The notes beneath the pieces were generated by a model. That model searched no databases and had not been told where the DNA came from. It was given only the letters and a program-made list of their open reading frames with translations. From NCBI RefSeq assembly GCF_022479115.1, contig NZ_CP092497.1:4712001-4776000 (forward strand): DNA of 64,000 nucleotides. Reading direction: 5' to 3'. The stretch is from Amycolatopsis sp. EV170708-02-1 (GTDB taxonomy: Bacteria; Actinomycetota; Actinomycetes; Mycobacteriales; Pseudonocardiaceae). The translations under genes were made by a program, and so were the position numbers. This document shows, piece by piece, positions 8,177-16,625 of this stretch; within the stretch, counting starts at the first letter, position 1; each line of letters starts with the position of its first letter.

Positions 8177-8602
8177 ATGCGCAACGATCACGTGACGCTC
8201 CGCTCGACGGCGGTGTTCGACCTCCTGGCACCGCGGACCCCCGCGGTCCCGGTCAAGGTGGAACTGCGATACGACACCCGCGACCCGTACGCGGTCGTGG
8301 CCGCCTTCCGCACCGGCCGCGCCGGCTGGGTCGAGTGGGTCTACGCGCGCGACCTCCTCGCCGACGGCCTGCTGGCCGACGCGGGTGACGGCGACGTACG
8401 CATCCGCCCCTCCGTCGAAGACCCCGAGTCCGTCCTCATCGAACTGAACTCGCCGTCCGGGCACGCCATGTTCGAGGCGTCCGCTCAGGAGCTGGCCGAC
8501 TTCCTCGACCGGACCTACGACGTCGTGCTCCCGGGCAACGAGCACCTGTGGGTCGACGTCGACGACGCCCTGACGCACCTGATTCCCAACGATCTGGCCT
8601 GA
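8177..8602 (+). CDS. ssgB: SsgA/SsgB family sporulation and cell-division regulator
   Basis: A 141-residue SsgA-like protein, a family confined to morphologically complex actinomycetes. In Streptomyces SsgB recruits FtsZ to septum sites. Family hallmarks are PVKVELRYDTRDPYAVVAAF, VEWVYARDLLADGL, DGDVRIRPS, SVLIELNSPSGHAMFEA and the C-terminal DFLDRTYDVVLPGNEHLWVD. The gene stands alone beside tRNA genes, and the protein is short, without the C-terminal extension of some paralogs, which fits SsgB rather than SsgA. The exact paralog is inferred from length and isolation. Confidence 0.85.
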   Translation: MRNDHVTLRSTAVFDLLAPRTPAVPVKVELRYDTRDPYAVVAAFRTGRAGWVEWVYARDLLADGLLADAGDGDVRIRPSVEDPESVLIELNSPSGHAMFEASAQELADFLDRTYDVVLPGNEHLWVDVDDALTHLIPNDLA

Positions 8603-8738
8603 TGACGGGCTTGCGAACAGCAAGTGGCACCCCGGTTGCAGAGCCGTTTTCGGGATCGGATAGTGTTCACACACACCACGGCGACGGGGTGAGAGACAGA
8701 ACCGCGAGGTCCTGAACTCCCATCCAGACCGAGGATGT

Positions 8739-8811
8739 GCGGATGTAGCGCAGCTGGTAGCGCATCACCTTGCCAAGGTGAGGGTCGCGGGTTCGAATCC
8801 CGTCATCCGCT
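8739..8811 (+). tRNA. tRNA-Gly (anticodon GCC)
   Basis: 73 bases. The acceptor GCGGATG pairs with CATCCGC, the anticodon stem-loop is TCACC-TTGCCAA-GGTGA with anticodon GCC, and the T-arm contains GGGTTCGAATCCC. First of a Gly-Cys-Val tRNA cluster. Confidence 0.95.
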
Positions 8812-8836
8812 CGGAAGGCCCTCTCGGGCCTGACAC

Positions 8837-8907
8837 GGTGGAGTGGCCGAGAGGCGAGGCAACGGCCTGCAAAGCCGTGTACACGGGTTCGAATCCCGTC
8901 TCCACCT
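8837..8907 (+). tRNA. tRNA-Cys (anticodon GCA)
   Basis: 71 bases. The acceptor GGTGGAG pairs with CTCCACC, the anticodon stem-loop is ACGGC-CTGCAAA-GCCGT with anticodon GCA, and the T-arm contains GGGTTCGAATCCC. It follows tRNA-Gly by 25 bases and precedes tRNA-Val by one base. Confidence 0.95.
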
Positions 8908-8908
8908 C

Positions 8909-8983
8909 GCGCGATTAGCTCAGCGGGAGAGCGCTTCCCTGACACGGAAGAGGTCACTGGTTCAATCCCAGTATCGCGCACCA
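8909..8983 (+). tRNA. tRNA-Val (anticodon GAC), CCA encoded
   Basis: The acceptor GCGCGAT pairs with ATCGCGC, the anticodon stem-loop is CTTCC-CTGACAC-GGAAG with anticodon GAC, and the T-arm contains TGGTTCAATCCCA. The mature body ends at 8980 and a CCA follows at 8981-8983. Its 3' end faces a degraded tyrosine integrase gene 50 bases away, the usual arrangement when a tRNA gene has been used as an attachment site. Confidence 0.95.
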
Positions 8984-8999
8984 TCTGTTTTCGCAGGTC

Positions 9000-9034
9000 A
9001 GAAGCCCTGCTCCTCCTCGGAGGGGCGGGGCTTC
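9000..9034 (+). terminator. Terminator of the Gly-Cys-Val tRNA cluster
   Basis: AGAAGCCCTGCTCCTCC and AGGGGCGGGGCTTC form a GC-rich hairpin ending in a short T-containing stretch, 17 bases past the CCA of tRNA-Val. It touches the stop codon of the convergent integrase remnant. Confidence 0.6.
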
Positions 9035-9372
9035 AGTCGTAAAAAGGCGATGAAAAGGCGATGGCCTTCGGAGCGGTCTCGAGCCGCATGTCACCGAACG
9101 TGGCCTGAAGGTGCGGGAACCACTCCCCCAGCTTCGTCCGCTCACTTGGGGTGAGCGCGACCAGCGACCCGATCCACCGGGTCTCGAGCGCTTGCAGAAT
9201 CTGGCGGCGCATCAGCGGAGTCACGTGGTCGTAGCCCCTCGCGATGCCTTTCATCTTCTGTCCCCAGGCGTGCCCGCCGGGCGACTTCAGGGATACCGTC
9301 CTCGGCGAGCCAGGTGCTGTGGCTGTGCCGCCCCTTGTGGAAGGTGAAGGCCGGAAGGATCGGCTGCACCAC
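9033..9372 (-). pseudogene. Tyrosine site-specific integrase, C-terminal remnant with frameshift
   Basis: Only the last part of the catalytic domain survives. One frame (from about 9372 to 9265) reads FTFHKGRHSHSTWLAEDGIP and EVARRARLG, the HxxR box and following helix. At about 9261-9268 the frame shifts, and the other frame continues QKMKGIARGYDHVTPLMRR with the nucleophilic Tyr (YDHVT) and a typical tail to the stop at 9033. The N-terminal arm-binding and core-binding domains are missing; the sequence upstream is an unrelated istB fragment. Facing the 3' end of tRNA-Val(GAC), it marks an old integration event of an actinomycete integrative element or prophage. Confidence 0.75.
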
Positions 9373-9380
9373 TTCCGCCG

Positions 9381-9731
9381 ACCGCGTGCGTTCAGCTCGT
9401 CGAAGCGGCCGACGACAAACACCTGTCCAAGACCATCGCTCGCTACGGCCGCGTCGACCTGCTCTGTCTCGACGAGCTGGGGTACTTGGAGCTGGACCGG
9501 CGCGGCGCGGAGCTGCTGTTCGAGGTCTTCACCGAGCGTGAGGAACGCTCGAGCATCGCCATCGCGAGCCACTCGGCGTTCAGCGAATGGGCCCGCACTT
9601 TCACCGACCCGCGGCTCTGCGCCGCGATCGTCGACCGGCTCTCGATGATCGACGCGTCGATCATCGAAACGGGCACCGAGTCGTTCCGGCTGCGGACCAC
9701 CAAACGCCGCCGCACCAACCGAGCCAGCTGA
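9381..9731 (+). pseudogene. istB: IS21-family IstB helper ATPase, C-terminal fragment
   Basis: The frame ending at 9731 reads QLVEAADDKHLSKTIARYGR, VDLLCLDELGYLELD, EREERSSIAIASHSAFSEW, TFTDPRLCAAIVDRL and SIIETGTESFRLRTTK, the Walker B region and C-terminus of IstB, the AAA+ target-selection protein of IS21 transposons. The N-terminal Walker A half is missing and the fragment abuts the integrase remnant at about 9372-9381. Terminal repeats typical of an IS21 right end lie 1.2 kb downstream (10952-11081), with a phosphotransferase gene in between. It cannot act as a helper by itself. Confidence 0.75.
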
Positions 9732-9813
9732 CAACGTCCGCCTGATCTTCGAAGGGGCCGTATGCCATGCCCACGGCCCGGCATACGAGATCGTCGGCGG
9801 CACCCGTGTCATC

Positions 9814-10782
9814 GTGGTCGCTCGATATCAGGTGCGACACAGGGGTGTGATCACGGTGCACGGGCTGTCCGAGAAGGTCCAGCGCTGGGTGAGCGACGCA
9901 GTGGGAGGCGGCGCCCAAGTGGCCACAGCCACCGGCCTACGCCAGGGAGCCAATCCGTGGTTGTTGACGTTCGAACCTGCTGGTCGAGTCGAGGCGGCCG
10001 TGCTGCGACTCGGGGACCCTACTGATCCCGACCATCGCGAGCGGTTCGCCACCGAGGTCGCGGCACTGCACGTCGCCGGCAACCACCAGCTGCCCGCGGC
10101 CCGCCTGCTCGCCACAGATCTCGACGGTTCCGCAGCAGGTGTGCTGGCGGTGCTGACCACCGTCCTGCCCGGGCACAGCCGCATCCCATTGGTCGCCTCT
10201 ACCGAGCGGCTCCAGGGCCTGGGAGCCACAGCAGCCGCACTACAAGCAGTCCCGTTGGCGCCCGGGGCTGCTCTGCCGCTGCGGACCCGCTCGATCGCGG
10301 ACGTCGACTTCGCCGCCCAACGCCGGGAAAAGGGCACCACCGCGCTGCTGACGGCTGCGGAAGAACGCTTGGAACAGCTGCCCGCGCCCGGCGGCCCGAC
10401 AGTCTTCGTGCATGGTGACCTGTGGTTCGGGAACACCCTCTGGTCCGGTGACCGCTGCACCGGCCTGGTCGACTGGGACTGCGCTGGCGCCGGATCGCCG
10501 GGAATCGACCTCAGCGGTGCACGCTTCGACGCTGCCCTGATGTTCGGGCTACCCGCCACCGAGCAGGTCCTGGAGGGCTGGCAGCGCGCCGCCGGCCGAC
10601 GGGCAGAACAGCTCGCTTACTGGGACGTCGTCGCGGCGTTAGGCACCCTGGCCGACATGACGTCCTGCGTTCCGGCGCTCCACGACCAGGGCCGATCAGA
10701 CCTCGACGCCAACCTTCTCGGGCAACGGCGGGACGCATTCCTCAGCGCCGCACTGCTCCGGCTCGACACCGACGATCAGTAG
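9814..10782 (+). CDS. Aminoglycoside phosphotransferase (APH)-family kinase
   Basis: A 322-residue small-molecule kinase of the APH/choline kinase fold. FVHGDLWFGNTLW is the catalytic loop (HGDxxxxN), and GLVDWDCAGAGSPGIDLSGA carries the DxD metal site. The N-lobe holds ALHVAGNHQLPAARLLATDL and VLTTVLPGHS. Substrates in the family range from aminoglycosides to homoserine, choline or sugars, so antibiotic resistance cannot be assumed. A GTG at 9814 opens the frame; another GTG at 9847 after AGGGG is an alternative start. The gene sits alone between an istB fragment and IS21-like terminal repeats and may be a passenger of that element. Confidence 0.78.
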   Translation: MVARYQVRHRGVITVHGLSEKVQRWVSDAVGGGAQVATATGLRQGANPWLLTFEPAGRVEAAVLRLGDPTDPDHRERFATEVAALHVAGNHQLPAARLLATDLDGSAAGVLAVLTTVLPGHSRIPLVASTERLQGLGATAAALQAVPLAPGAALPLRTRSIADVDFAAQRREKGTTALLTAAEERLEQLPAPGGPTVFVHGDLWFGNTLWSGDRCTGLVDWDCAGAGSPGIDLSGARFDAALMFGLPATEQVLEGWQRAAGRRAEQLAYWDVVAALGTLADMTSCVPALHDQGRSDLDANLLGQRRDAFLSAALLRLDTDDQ

Positions 10783-10951
10783 CCAGCAGTCGGGGACCGG
10801 CACCGGTCACAGATGACCCAAGCATCCCCTGGAGTCAGGGCAGCACGAACGGTCCCCAAGATCCCTGTCGGGCTCACCCCACGGTCTCGCACGCCATGCC
10901 GCCATCACCGGCGCGCACATAGCTCGACAGCAGAAACACGCGAGCGAGGTG

Positions 10952-11081
10952 GGGGCTAAATCAGAGTGCCGCCCCTGCCTCGACAACAGCAGGTGGGGCC
11001 AGAACAAGATGCCGACCAAGCCTGCAACTCAGCTGCCGGAGCCAGTTCAGAATGCCGATCCGGGGCCAATTCGACTTGCCG
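10952..11081 (+). repeat. Four IS21-like terminal repeats (probable right end of an IS21-family element)
   Basis: Four imperfect 20-bp direct repeats start at 10952, 10995, 11038 and 11062, all of the form GG(G/A)GC(C/T)A, a variable middle, then TGCCG: for example GGAGCCAGTTCAGAATGCCG and GGGGCCAATTCGACTTGCCG. Spacings are 43, 43 and 24. IS21-family right ends carry multiple such transposase-binding repeats in this orientation downstream of istB. The region 10783-11192 otherwise holds no gene. Confidence 0.6.
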
Positions 11082-11192
11082 AAATCAGACGGCCGCCTTC
11101 CGCGGCTACAGCGACTCCGGAGGACATACCATCGACATCAAAACGAAATGGCCGGTGTCGACATAAAACGATTCCGCGTAAGTGAATGAACG

Positions 11193-11528
11193 ATGACCAC
11201 GCAATCCCCGAAATACCAGGAGGACCTCGACTACTTCGCCAATTACGCGCGCCACGACTGGGCTCCCCCGCATAACGTGTTCGTGTCCGCCGGCAACATC
11301 CTCGGCACCGGCGCCGGCCTGCCCGAGATCATCCAGACCGCCGAGGCGATTCTGGACGACCTCTTCGCACGGAACGTCCGCGTCGGCGGCCTCACCGATC
11401 ACTGCCTCCGGCTTCCAGACCTGGCCTGGCACACCCACGAATGGCTGAAACGGATCCGTCAAGAGATCGTCAAACGCGGCGCCATTCCCGATCTAGGTCA
11501 ACTCGGATGGCTGCACATCCCGGAATGA
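11193..11528 (+). CDS. Small hypothetical protein
   Basis: 111 residues, not recognised. It reads as a compact soluble protein with no signal or membrane segment, starting MTTQSPKYQEDLDYFANYAR, with a well-ordered amphipathic profile and aromatic residues (DWAPPHNVF, HTHEWLKRIRQEI, LGWLHIPE). It begins shortly after the IS21-like end and is followed by a convergent enzyme gene. An upstream AATGAACG region gives no strong ribosome site, so the start is uncertain. It could be an orphan immunity or accessory protein, but nothing in the sequence proves that. Confidence 0.5.
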   Translation: MTTQSPKYQEDLDYFANYARHDWAPPHNVFVSAGNILGTGAGLPEIIQTAEAILDDLFARNVRVGGLTDHCLRLPDLAWHTHEWLKRIRQEIVKRGAIPDLGQLGWLHIPE

Positions 11529-11634
11529 GCGAACATCGTTGCCCCCCCCCATGCGGCTGATGCCAGAGGAAACAACGGTCACTGCGCAGGGAATCCCGCC
11601 GCTGCACACATCGTTCCCGCTGACCGGGTCGAGG

Positions 11635-12309
11635 TCACGCCGTGGCGGATGTCGAAAGACGAGCCGTGAGATCGCCGGCGCCGTCGCCGGACAGGCGAGG
11701 GAGAGCGGCCAGGCGGCCGGCGCAGACCAGCAGCAGTGCGCTCATCGGGCCGCAGACCTCCGGACCGGCGCCGGTGGACCAGGAGATGTCGGTGGCGGTC
11801 AGCCGGAACCCGGCCATCTTGCGCGCCGCCGGCAGCGGCGGCGGCCAGCGCATGGACAGCACTCGGTCCGCGGCGACGGCCGCCGCGTCCGGTGGCATCT
11901 CGTGGCGGAGGCCGAGGGGGATGGCGATGTCCTGGCCGTGGATGAGGATGTCGGTGAGCGTTTCCAGGTAGGTGACGCCGAGGGTGTGCCGCCGCGAGCC
12001 GGCCGTCGCGCGGATCTCGGCGGTGATCCGGGCGGTCGACAGTTCCGCGGCGCGCCGGCGGGCCGCGTCCTGGATGGTCCGGTCCATGCTGCCGCGCCAG
12101 TGGGCCATCGTCGCGATCAGGTCGCGGAGGCCGAGCTGTTGCAGCGTCAGGTGCGCGGCGACGTCGCGAACGGTCCAGCCGGCGCACAGCGACGGGTGCC
12201 GCCACTGGTCGTCGGACAGGTCGTCGAGCAGGTCTGCCAGGCTGGTCCGTTGGGCGGCGATGACCCGCCAGATCGCGTCGCGGTCCGGCGCCGGTCGTTT
12301 GCCGGTCAT
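11635..12309 (-). CDS. Maleylpyruvate isomerase-like mycothiol-dependent enzyme family protein
   Basis: 224 residues with the DinB/MDMPI N-terminal four-helix fold: LDDLSDDQWRHPSLCAGWTV, RDVAAHLTLQQLGLRDLI, TYLETLTDILIHGQDIAIPL and ADRVLSMRWP. The His residues in DVAAHL and in LIHGQD match the metal-binding positions of this family, which includes mycothiol-dependent isomerases and transferases of actinobacteria. Its start overlaps the stop of the upstream TetR gene by four bases, so the two are coupled and the TetR protein probably controls this enzyme. Substrate unknown. Confidence 0.8.
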   Translation of the reverse strand: MTGKRPAPDRDAIWRVIAAQRTSLADLLDDLSDDQWRHPSLCAGWTVRDVAAHLTLQQLGLRDLIATMAHWRGSMDRTIQDAARRRAAELSTARITAEIRATAGSRRHTLGVTYLETLTDILIHGQDIAIPLGLRHEMPPDAAAVAADRVLSMRWPPPLPAARKMAGFRLTATDISWSTGAGPEVCGPMSALLLVCAGRLAALPRLSGDGAGDLTARLSTSATA

Positions 12310-12890
12310 GTCGGGACCTCCTCGGAGCGGGGGCGGACGACGCTCGTCACGAGCGCCGCGATCTGCGGGTAGGGGTCGAAAGCCGGGTCCGGGATGGCCA
12401 GCTCGTGCAGCACGATCCCGGTCCAGTGGTTGGCGATGATGGGCGCGTGACGCTCGGGATCGGTGGAGCCGGCGGCGCGCAGCCAGTTCATGAACCAGGC
12501 GTTGACCCGGGCGCCGGTGGCCAGCAGCTGTGGCCGCAGCGTGGGATGGATGCCGGCCTCGACGAGGATCGCGTACCGGGCCAGGGTCAGCGTCCGGTTC
12601 GGGCCGGTCGCCTCACGGGCCAGCCCGGCCATCGCCTGCGCCAGCTCCTCCGGCGTGACCGGGTAGTACGTCGTCGCGAGGGCCTCCCAGATCGCGCGCT
12701 CCCGGTCGGACGTGCGTTCCACGACCGCGTTGAGCAAGGCGTCCCGGGTGCGGAAGTGATTGGAGGCCGAGCCGGTGGGCAGCCCGGCAGCGGCGTCGAT
12801 GGCGCGGTGGGTCAGGCCATGGATGCCACGCTCGCCAAGGACCGAGATCGCGGCGTCGAGGAGTTCGTCACGTCGTGCGGACACCGACAC
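12306..12890 (-). CDS. TetR family transcriptional regulator
   Basis: 194 residues. The N-terminal helix-turn-helix (ELLDAAISVLGERGIHGLTH, RAIDAAAGLPTGSASNHFRT) is typical of TetR; the C-terminal ligand domain includes LTLARYAILVEAGIHPTLRP. A GTG at 12890 opens the frame directly after a palindromic region at 12894-12949. It forms an operon with the downstream MDMPI-like gene (overlap at 12306-12309). Autoregulation through those palindromes is likely. Confidence 0.85.
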   Translation of the reverse strand: MSVSARRDELLDAAISVLGERGIHGLTHRAIDAAAGLPTGSASNHFRTRDALLNAVVERTSDRERAIWEALATTYYPVTPEELAQAMAGLAREATGPNRTLTLARYAILVEAGIHPTLRPQLLATGARVNAWFMNWLRAAGSTDPERHAPIIANHWTGIVLHELAIPDPAFDPYPQIAALVTSVVRPRSEEVPT

Positions 12891-12893
12891 AGA

Positions 12894-12949
12894 CTACTAC
12901 CGTAGTAGAATAAACTGCAATAGTAGTACTGAAGACTACGGCCGTAGTC
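12894..12949. promoter_or_regulatory. TetR operator region (two palindromes)
   Basis: CTACTACCGTAGTAG at 12894-12908 is a 7+1+7 palindrome, and GACTACGGCCGTAGTC at 12934-12949 is a perfect 16-bp palindrome. Both share the half-site CTAC/GTAG and sit immediately upstream of the TetR start codon, with an AT-rich stretch between them that can hold the promoter. Confidence 0.65.
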
Positions 12950-13220
12950 CCACGTGGTTCCCTCTGAAGGGAGCGGTTTCAGGGCTTTGCGGTCCGGTAG
13001 CGGCCACCGTCAGACCGCCGTCGGGCGGCTCAACAATGTAGTCAGATCGCAAGAGCGCTCACCATGCATGCAGAAGCGAGGTGGCCTGCGATCGGCGTTC
13101 CTTGGCAGCTTTCAGAGAAACCTTGCCACAACCACGGTCTTGTCGTCATGACGCTTGGCACGGGGAAGAACGAGAGCGTCAGGATCGGCGTCGCGTTCCC
13201 ACGCGTGACACCGTGTCAAC

Positions 13221-13944
13221 ATGTACGTGGGCGCACGATCAAGCCGCGCGGTACCCCAGCCTCGGGTACTGACCGGCGAGCACCGCGCCCGGGCGCTGCA
13301 TCTCCGGCCCGCCGCGGCGTCTTGGCTCGACCTCAGCGGCCTCGGCGAGTCACCGCTGCCGGGAAGCCCGGCCGCCGAAGCGGCTTGGGCGGACTTCCTC
13401 GAGCGCGGCCGCACCTACCTCGCACGCCACGCCCAGCCGGAACACTCGGCTCCCCGGCGCGGAAGCAGGACTGGCCCGGCTCTTCGATACCGGGCGACCG
13501 AGCGCGGACCAGCTACGTGGCATCATCGCGCATCGCCAGGTCGACGAACTGGCATCGCCGGCACGCCTACCGCATGAACGCGGAACCCTCTGGGAACTCA
13601 GAAAAAAACGCCGGCAACCCCGGCACGGGCATGCCGCTCGGGATCGCCGGGCTGACGCCGACCTCCTCGTCGGCGCGATCGACCCCGACCACGGGATCGA
13701 CGCCCCGGGCGGAACCCTCATCGACGTCAAACCCGTCGTCAGCGTCCGCGACACCAGCAAAGTCGGACGATGGCTCTGGCAGATACTGCTCTACGCATGG
13801 CTCGATACCGCCGACCTGTACCGCATCCGGCGAGTCGGCCTGCTCCTCGGCGGCCACGTCACCGGCGAACACGCCCGCGACGCCTTCCACGACCTCGCCG
13901 GACAACTCATCACCGGCCACGGTCTCCCCTGGCCCGTCGCCTGA
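13221..13944 (+). pseudogene. PD-(D/E)XK nuclease-like protein, frameshifted
   Basis: The first frame (from ATG 13221) reads WLDLSGLGESPLPGS, WADFLERGRTYLARHAQPEH. After about 13445 the reading must move one base to continue LPGAEAGLARLFDTGRPSAD, QVDELASPARLPHERGTLWE, then the nuclease-like core ADADLLVGAIDPDHG ... TLIDVKPVVSVRD and KVGRWLWQILLYAWLDTADL up to the stop at 13942-13944. The pattern D...D-V-K followed by WLWQILLYAW resembles the DxK core of PD-(D/E)XK-fold proteins common in actinobacteria. A single-base insertion explains the break; a sequencing error cannot be excluded. It is followed 42 bases later by a HEAT-repeat gene. Confidence 0.55.
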
Positions 13945-13986
13945 CCGCACTACGCGGTGTGACTGCGCTTGTCTAGAGTTGTGGGT

Positions 13987-15987
13987 ATGGGGGACGCCTT
14001 GGGCAACGTGGACTGGTCGCGGCTCGAGCACAATTACGGCGATGCGTCGGATGTCCCGGGGTTGCTTCGCGGCTGCGCGAGCCCGGATGCCGAGACCGCC
14101 TCGGACTCGCTTTCCGACCTGTCGGACAGCCTTTTCCATCAAGGGGGATGGGTGTGCTCGGCGGCGTCGGCGGCGCTGCCCGGTCTGGTCGACCTCGCCG
14201 GTGATCTGGCCGTCCATGGGCGGCGCGACGTGGTTGAGCTGATCAGTTGGCTGGCGGGTACAGCGACCGAGGTTTCCGAACGGTTCGTCGACCCTGGATG
14301 GTGGCCCGCACTGGACAGTGTGCGGCCGCGGCTGCTCGCGTTGCTGGAGGACGCGGATCCGGCCGTGCGGCGGGCAGCGATCTCGCTCGTCGCGGACGGG
14401 ATCCGTCATCCCGAATCGGTCGCCATGCTGCGCTGTCGGTGGACGGTGGAAACCGATCGCACGACCCGGATCGATCTCGTGTTCGGCCTGGGCGCCGTGG
14501 TCGCCTGGTCACAGGATGAAGGACTACGCCAGTGCCTGAGTGCGCTGCTGACTGACGATGATCCGCTGACCAGGCTGGCCGCAGTACACGCTCTCGCCGC
14601 GTCCGATCCCGCTGTCGCGACGGACAAGGTCGGCCTGCTGATCTCGGGAGTGTTGAACGCCGACATCGCGCAGTACCGGGAGTCCGAGTGGATCGGCCAC
14701 GGTCCGGCGGCCCTCGTCCACAAGACCGGGAGTCTGGTGCTCGGCGACCCTGCCACGGCCACCGCGTTCTCTCTCGGTATCGCTCGTTCCGACGATGCGG
14801 CCAAACGAGTCGCCGCGCTCAGCCACGTCCAGCAGGTGCTGTCCCAGTGGCGCACCACCAGCGAAGAGTTACTGCCGCTGCTGGCCGCGCACCTCGACGA
14901 CGAATCACCCGAAGCGCGTTACCGGGCGGCTGCTTTGCTCGCCTGCGTGGGCGAGCAAGGGGCGCCGTACGCCGAGCAGCTGATCGCCCGCACCACCGAC
15001 CATGGAGTGCGGGACGCCTGTAATGCCAGGACCGTGGGTGACGCCGCGGTGTGGGCACTGGCGAGGCAGCATCATCCAGGCTGTGTACCGGGCCTGGTGA
15101 GGCGGCTGTCCGGCAGCAGCCTCGGGTTCAGCTATGCGGGCTCCTACTACGACAGGACCATCCCGTCATTGGAGCAGCCAGGGATCGGCGAAGTGCTGAT
15201 CCCGTTGTGTGGGCACGTCGACGCACTTCTGGACGCGGTCATCGCCCGACTGGCCAAAGCTCACTGCGACGCCATACTCGCGTTGAACCTGTGTCAGGTA
15301 ATCGCGGCCTGGGGGCCGAGCGCAACCGCCGCCCTACCTGTCGTCGCCCGGTTCCTCGACGACGACAGGGTCCGGCCCTCGGCAGCCCTAGCGATCGGCG
15401 CCTTGGGGCCCGCCGCTGCGGGTGCGGCGGACGGGTTGCGCCGCCACGCGAGCGAACCGGCCGCGGCCTGGGCACTCTGGCGCACCGACGCCGATCCCGA
15501 GAGGGCCGTCACCGTACTGACAGACCTGGTCTCACGGCCCGGCCTCCGGCACACGGCGATCGCTCTCCTGGCCGACCTCGGCCCGGAGGCCGCATCGTGC
15601 GTCGGCGACCTTCGTACTTTGAGCCGTTCCGCCGACGACTGGACTCGCACCGAAGCCGCCTACGCCTTGGCGCGGATCACCGGTGACCCGACCGAGCCTG
15701 TGACCATCCTGACCGACTTGGCCTATCCCCTCGCCCACGGCGAATGCCGGCCTGTCCGGATCGCCGCGCTGTGTCGCCTCGCTGACCTCGAAGCGACCGA
15801 CGATCGAGTACGCGAGCTGGCACAGGCCGTCGTCGACAGCGAACGGCGGCTCGCCTACTTCGGCGGATGGCGTACCTTCACCGAGGACGAACAGGCCTAC
15901 ACCGCCGCAACTACACTGCTGGTCGGTCAATCACCACCAAACGCTGCCAACACCAGCACGCACATACGTTTCCCCTACCTGCCGTGA
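13987..15987 (+). CDS. HEAT-repeat protein
   Basis: A 666-residue helical-repeat protein. Repeats of the type RLLALLEDADPAVRRAAISL, LSALLTDDDPLTRLAAVHAL, LLPLLAAHLDDESPEARYRA, VVARFLDDDRVRPSAALAIG and DLVSRPGLRHTAIALLADLG run from about residue 110 to 600. There is no signal peptide or catalytic motif, so a scaffold or protein-binding role is expected. The ATG at 13987 is preferred over a GTG 18 bases earlier, because homologous HEAT proteins usually start close to the first helix; that choice is uncertain. It follows the broken nuclease-like gene closely. Confidence 0.75.
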   Translation: MGDALGNVDWSRLEHNYGDASDVPGLLRGCASPDAETASDSLSDLSDSLFHQGGWVCSAASAALPGLVDLAGDLAVHGRRDVVELISWLAGTATEVSERFVDPGWWPALDSVRPRLLALLEDADPAVRRAAISLVADGIRHPESVAMLRCRWTVETDRTTRIDLVFGLGAVVAWSQDEGLRQCLSALLTDDDPLTRLAAVHALAASDPAVATDKVGLLISGVLNADIAQYRESEWIGHGPAALVHKTGSLVLGDPATATAFSLGIARSDDAAKRVAALSHVQQVLSQWRTTSEELLPLLAAHLDDESPEARYRAAALLACVGEQGAPYAEQLIARTTDHGVRDACNARTVGDAAVWALARQHHPGCVPGLVRRLSGSSLGFSYAGSYYDRTIPSLEQPGIGEVLIPLCGHVDALLDAVIARLAKAHCDAILALNLCQVIAAWGPSATAALPVVARFLDDDRVRPSAALAIGALGPAAAGAADGLRRHASEPAAAWALWRTDADPERAVTVLTDLVSRPGLRHTAIALLADLGPEAASCVGDLRTLSRSADDWTRTEAAYALARITGDPTEPVTILTDLAYPLAHGECRPVRIAALCRLADLEATDDRVRELAQAVVDSERRLAYFGGWRTFTEDEQAYTAATTLLVGQSPPNAANTSTHIRFPYLP

Positions 15988-16171
15988 TTGTTCGCGGCAG
16001 GTGACCCGTCGCCCGGCCGCGGAGCCAGCCGGGATCAGCCACGCGAACACCTCGGCGAAGGACATGACCGCGTGCTCTGTCCGACCGTTCGCCATAATCC
16101 TGGCCGCTGCGGCCAGGAAGTTCCTGCTGGCACTGATCCCGCCACCGGCACGCAACGTTCCGCGGCGCTGA

Positions 16172-16625
16172 CTACTGATAATCCGGTGATCCGCGCCAGC
16201 CATCCGCCAGCAAGCCCGAGCCCGCTCTCGTAGAGACGCATCGACGCCCCTCAACGCCTGCACCGGCGTCGCCACCCCGGCACACGGATTCGCCGGAATC
16301 TTCCTCTCCTTGACCGCAGCACCGGTCCTCCACCCGTGTCGACGCATCGCTCACCGTTCCGTCAGAGCACACCGCAATCGCCCGCCAGCCCGGAGCGTGT
16401 CGCCGCCACACCTCCAAAGCCTGCGCCGGCAGCGAAATCGACGGGCATGCCAACACCACGACGTCACCAGAGCCGATCAGCCGCCGGGCCACCTCCAGCG
16501 TCGTCCGTGTCTTCCCCGTCCCGCACGCCATAGCCAGCACCGGCCTCAACCAGACGAACCTGACACGGACGCAACGTCACAAGCGTCGCCAACTCGGCAG
16601 AACGGAAATCGGTGGTGATCGACAC
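16172..16625 (-). pseudogene. DEAD/DEAH-type helicase, N-terminal remnant with frameshifts
   Basis: On the minus strand the frame from GTG 16625 reads ITTDFRSAELATLVTLRPCQ and VRLVEA, the start of a superfamily 2 helicase. The frame then shifts at about 16545 and continues RPVLAMACGTGKTRTTLEVA (Walker A GTGKT) and SGDVVVLACPSISLPAQALE, VWRRHAPGWRAIAVCSD. After about 16340 the reading becomes disordered. Everything beyond motif Ia (DEAH box, helicase C domain) is missing. Together with the broken nuclease-like gene it suggests decayed genome-defence or mobile-element cargo. Confidence 0.6.

Noticed and set aside
9814..10782. Calling the APH-family gene an antibiotic-resistance gene
   Set aside because: The motifs only prove a kinase fold; many such proteins phosphorylate ordinary metabolites.
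10952..11081. CRISPR-like array
   Set aside because: Only four degenerate 20-bp repeats with unequal spacing and no cas genes; they fit IS21 end repeats better.
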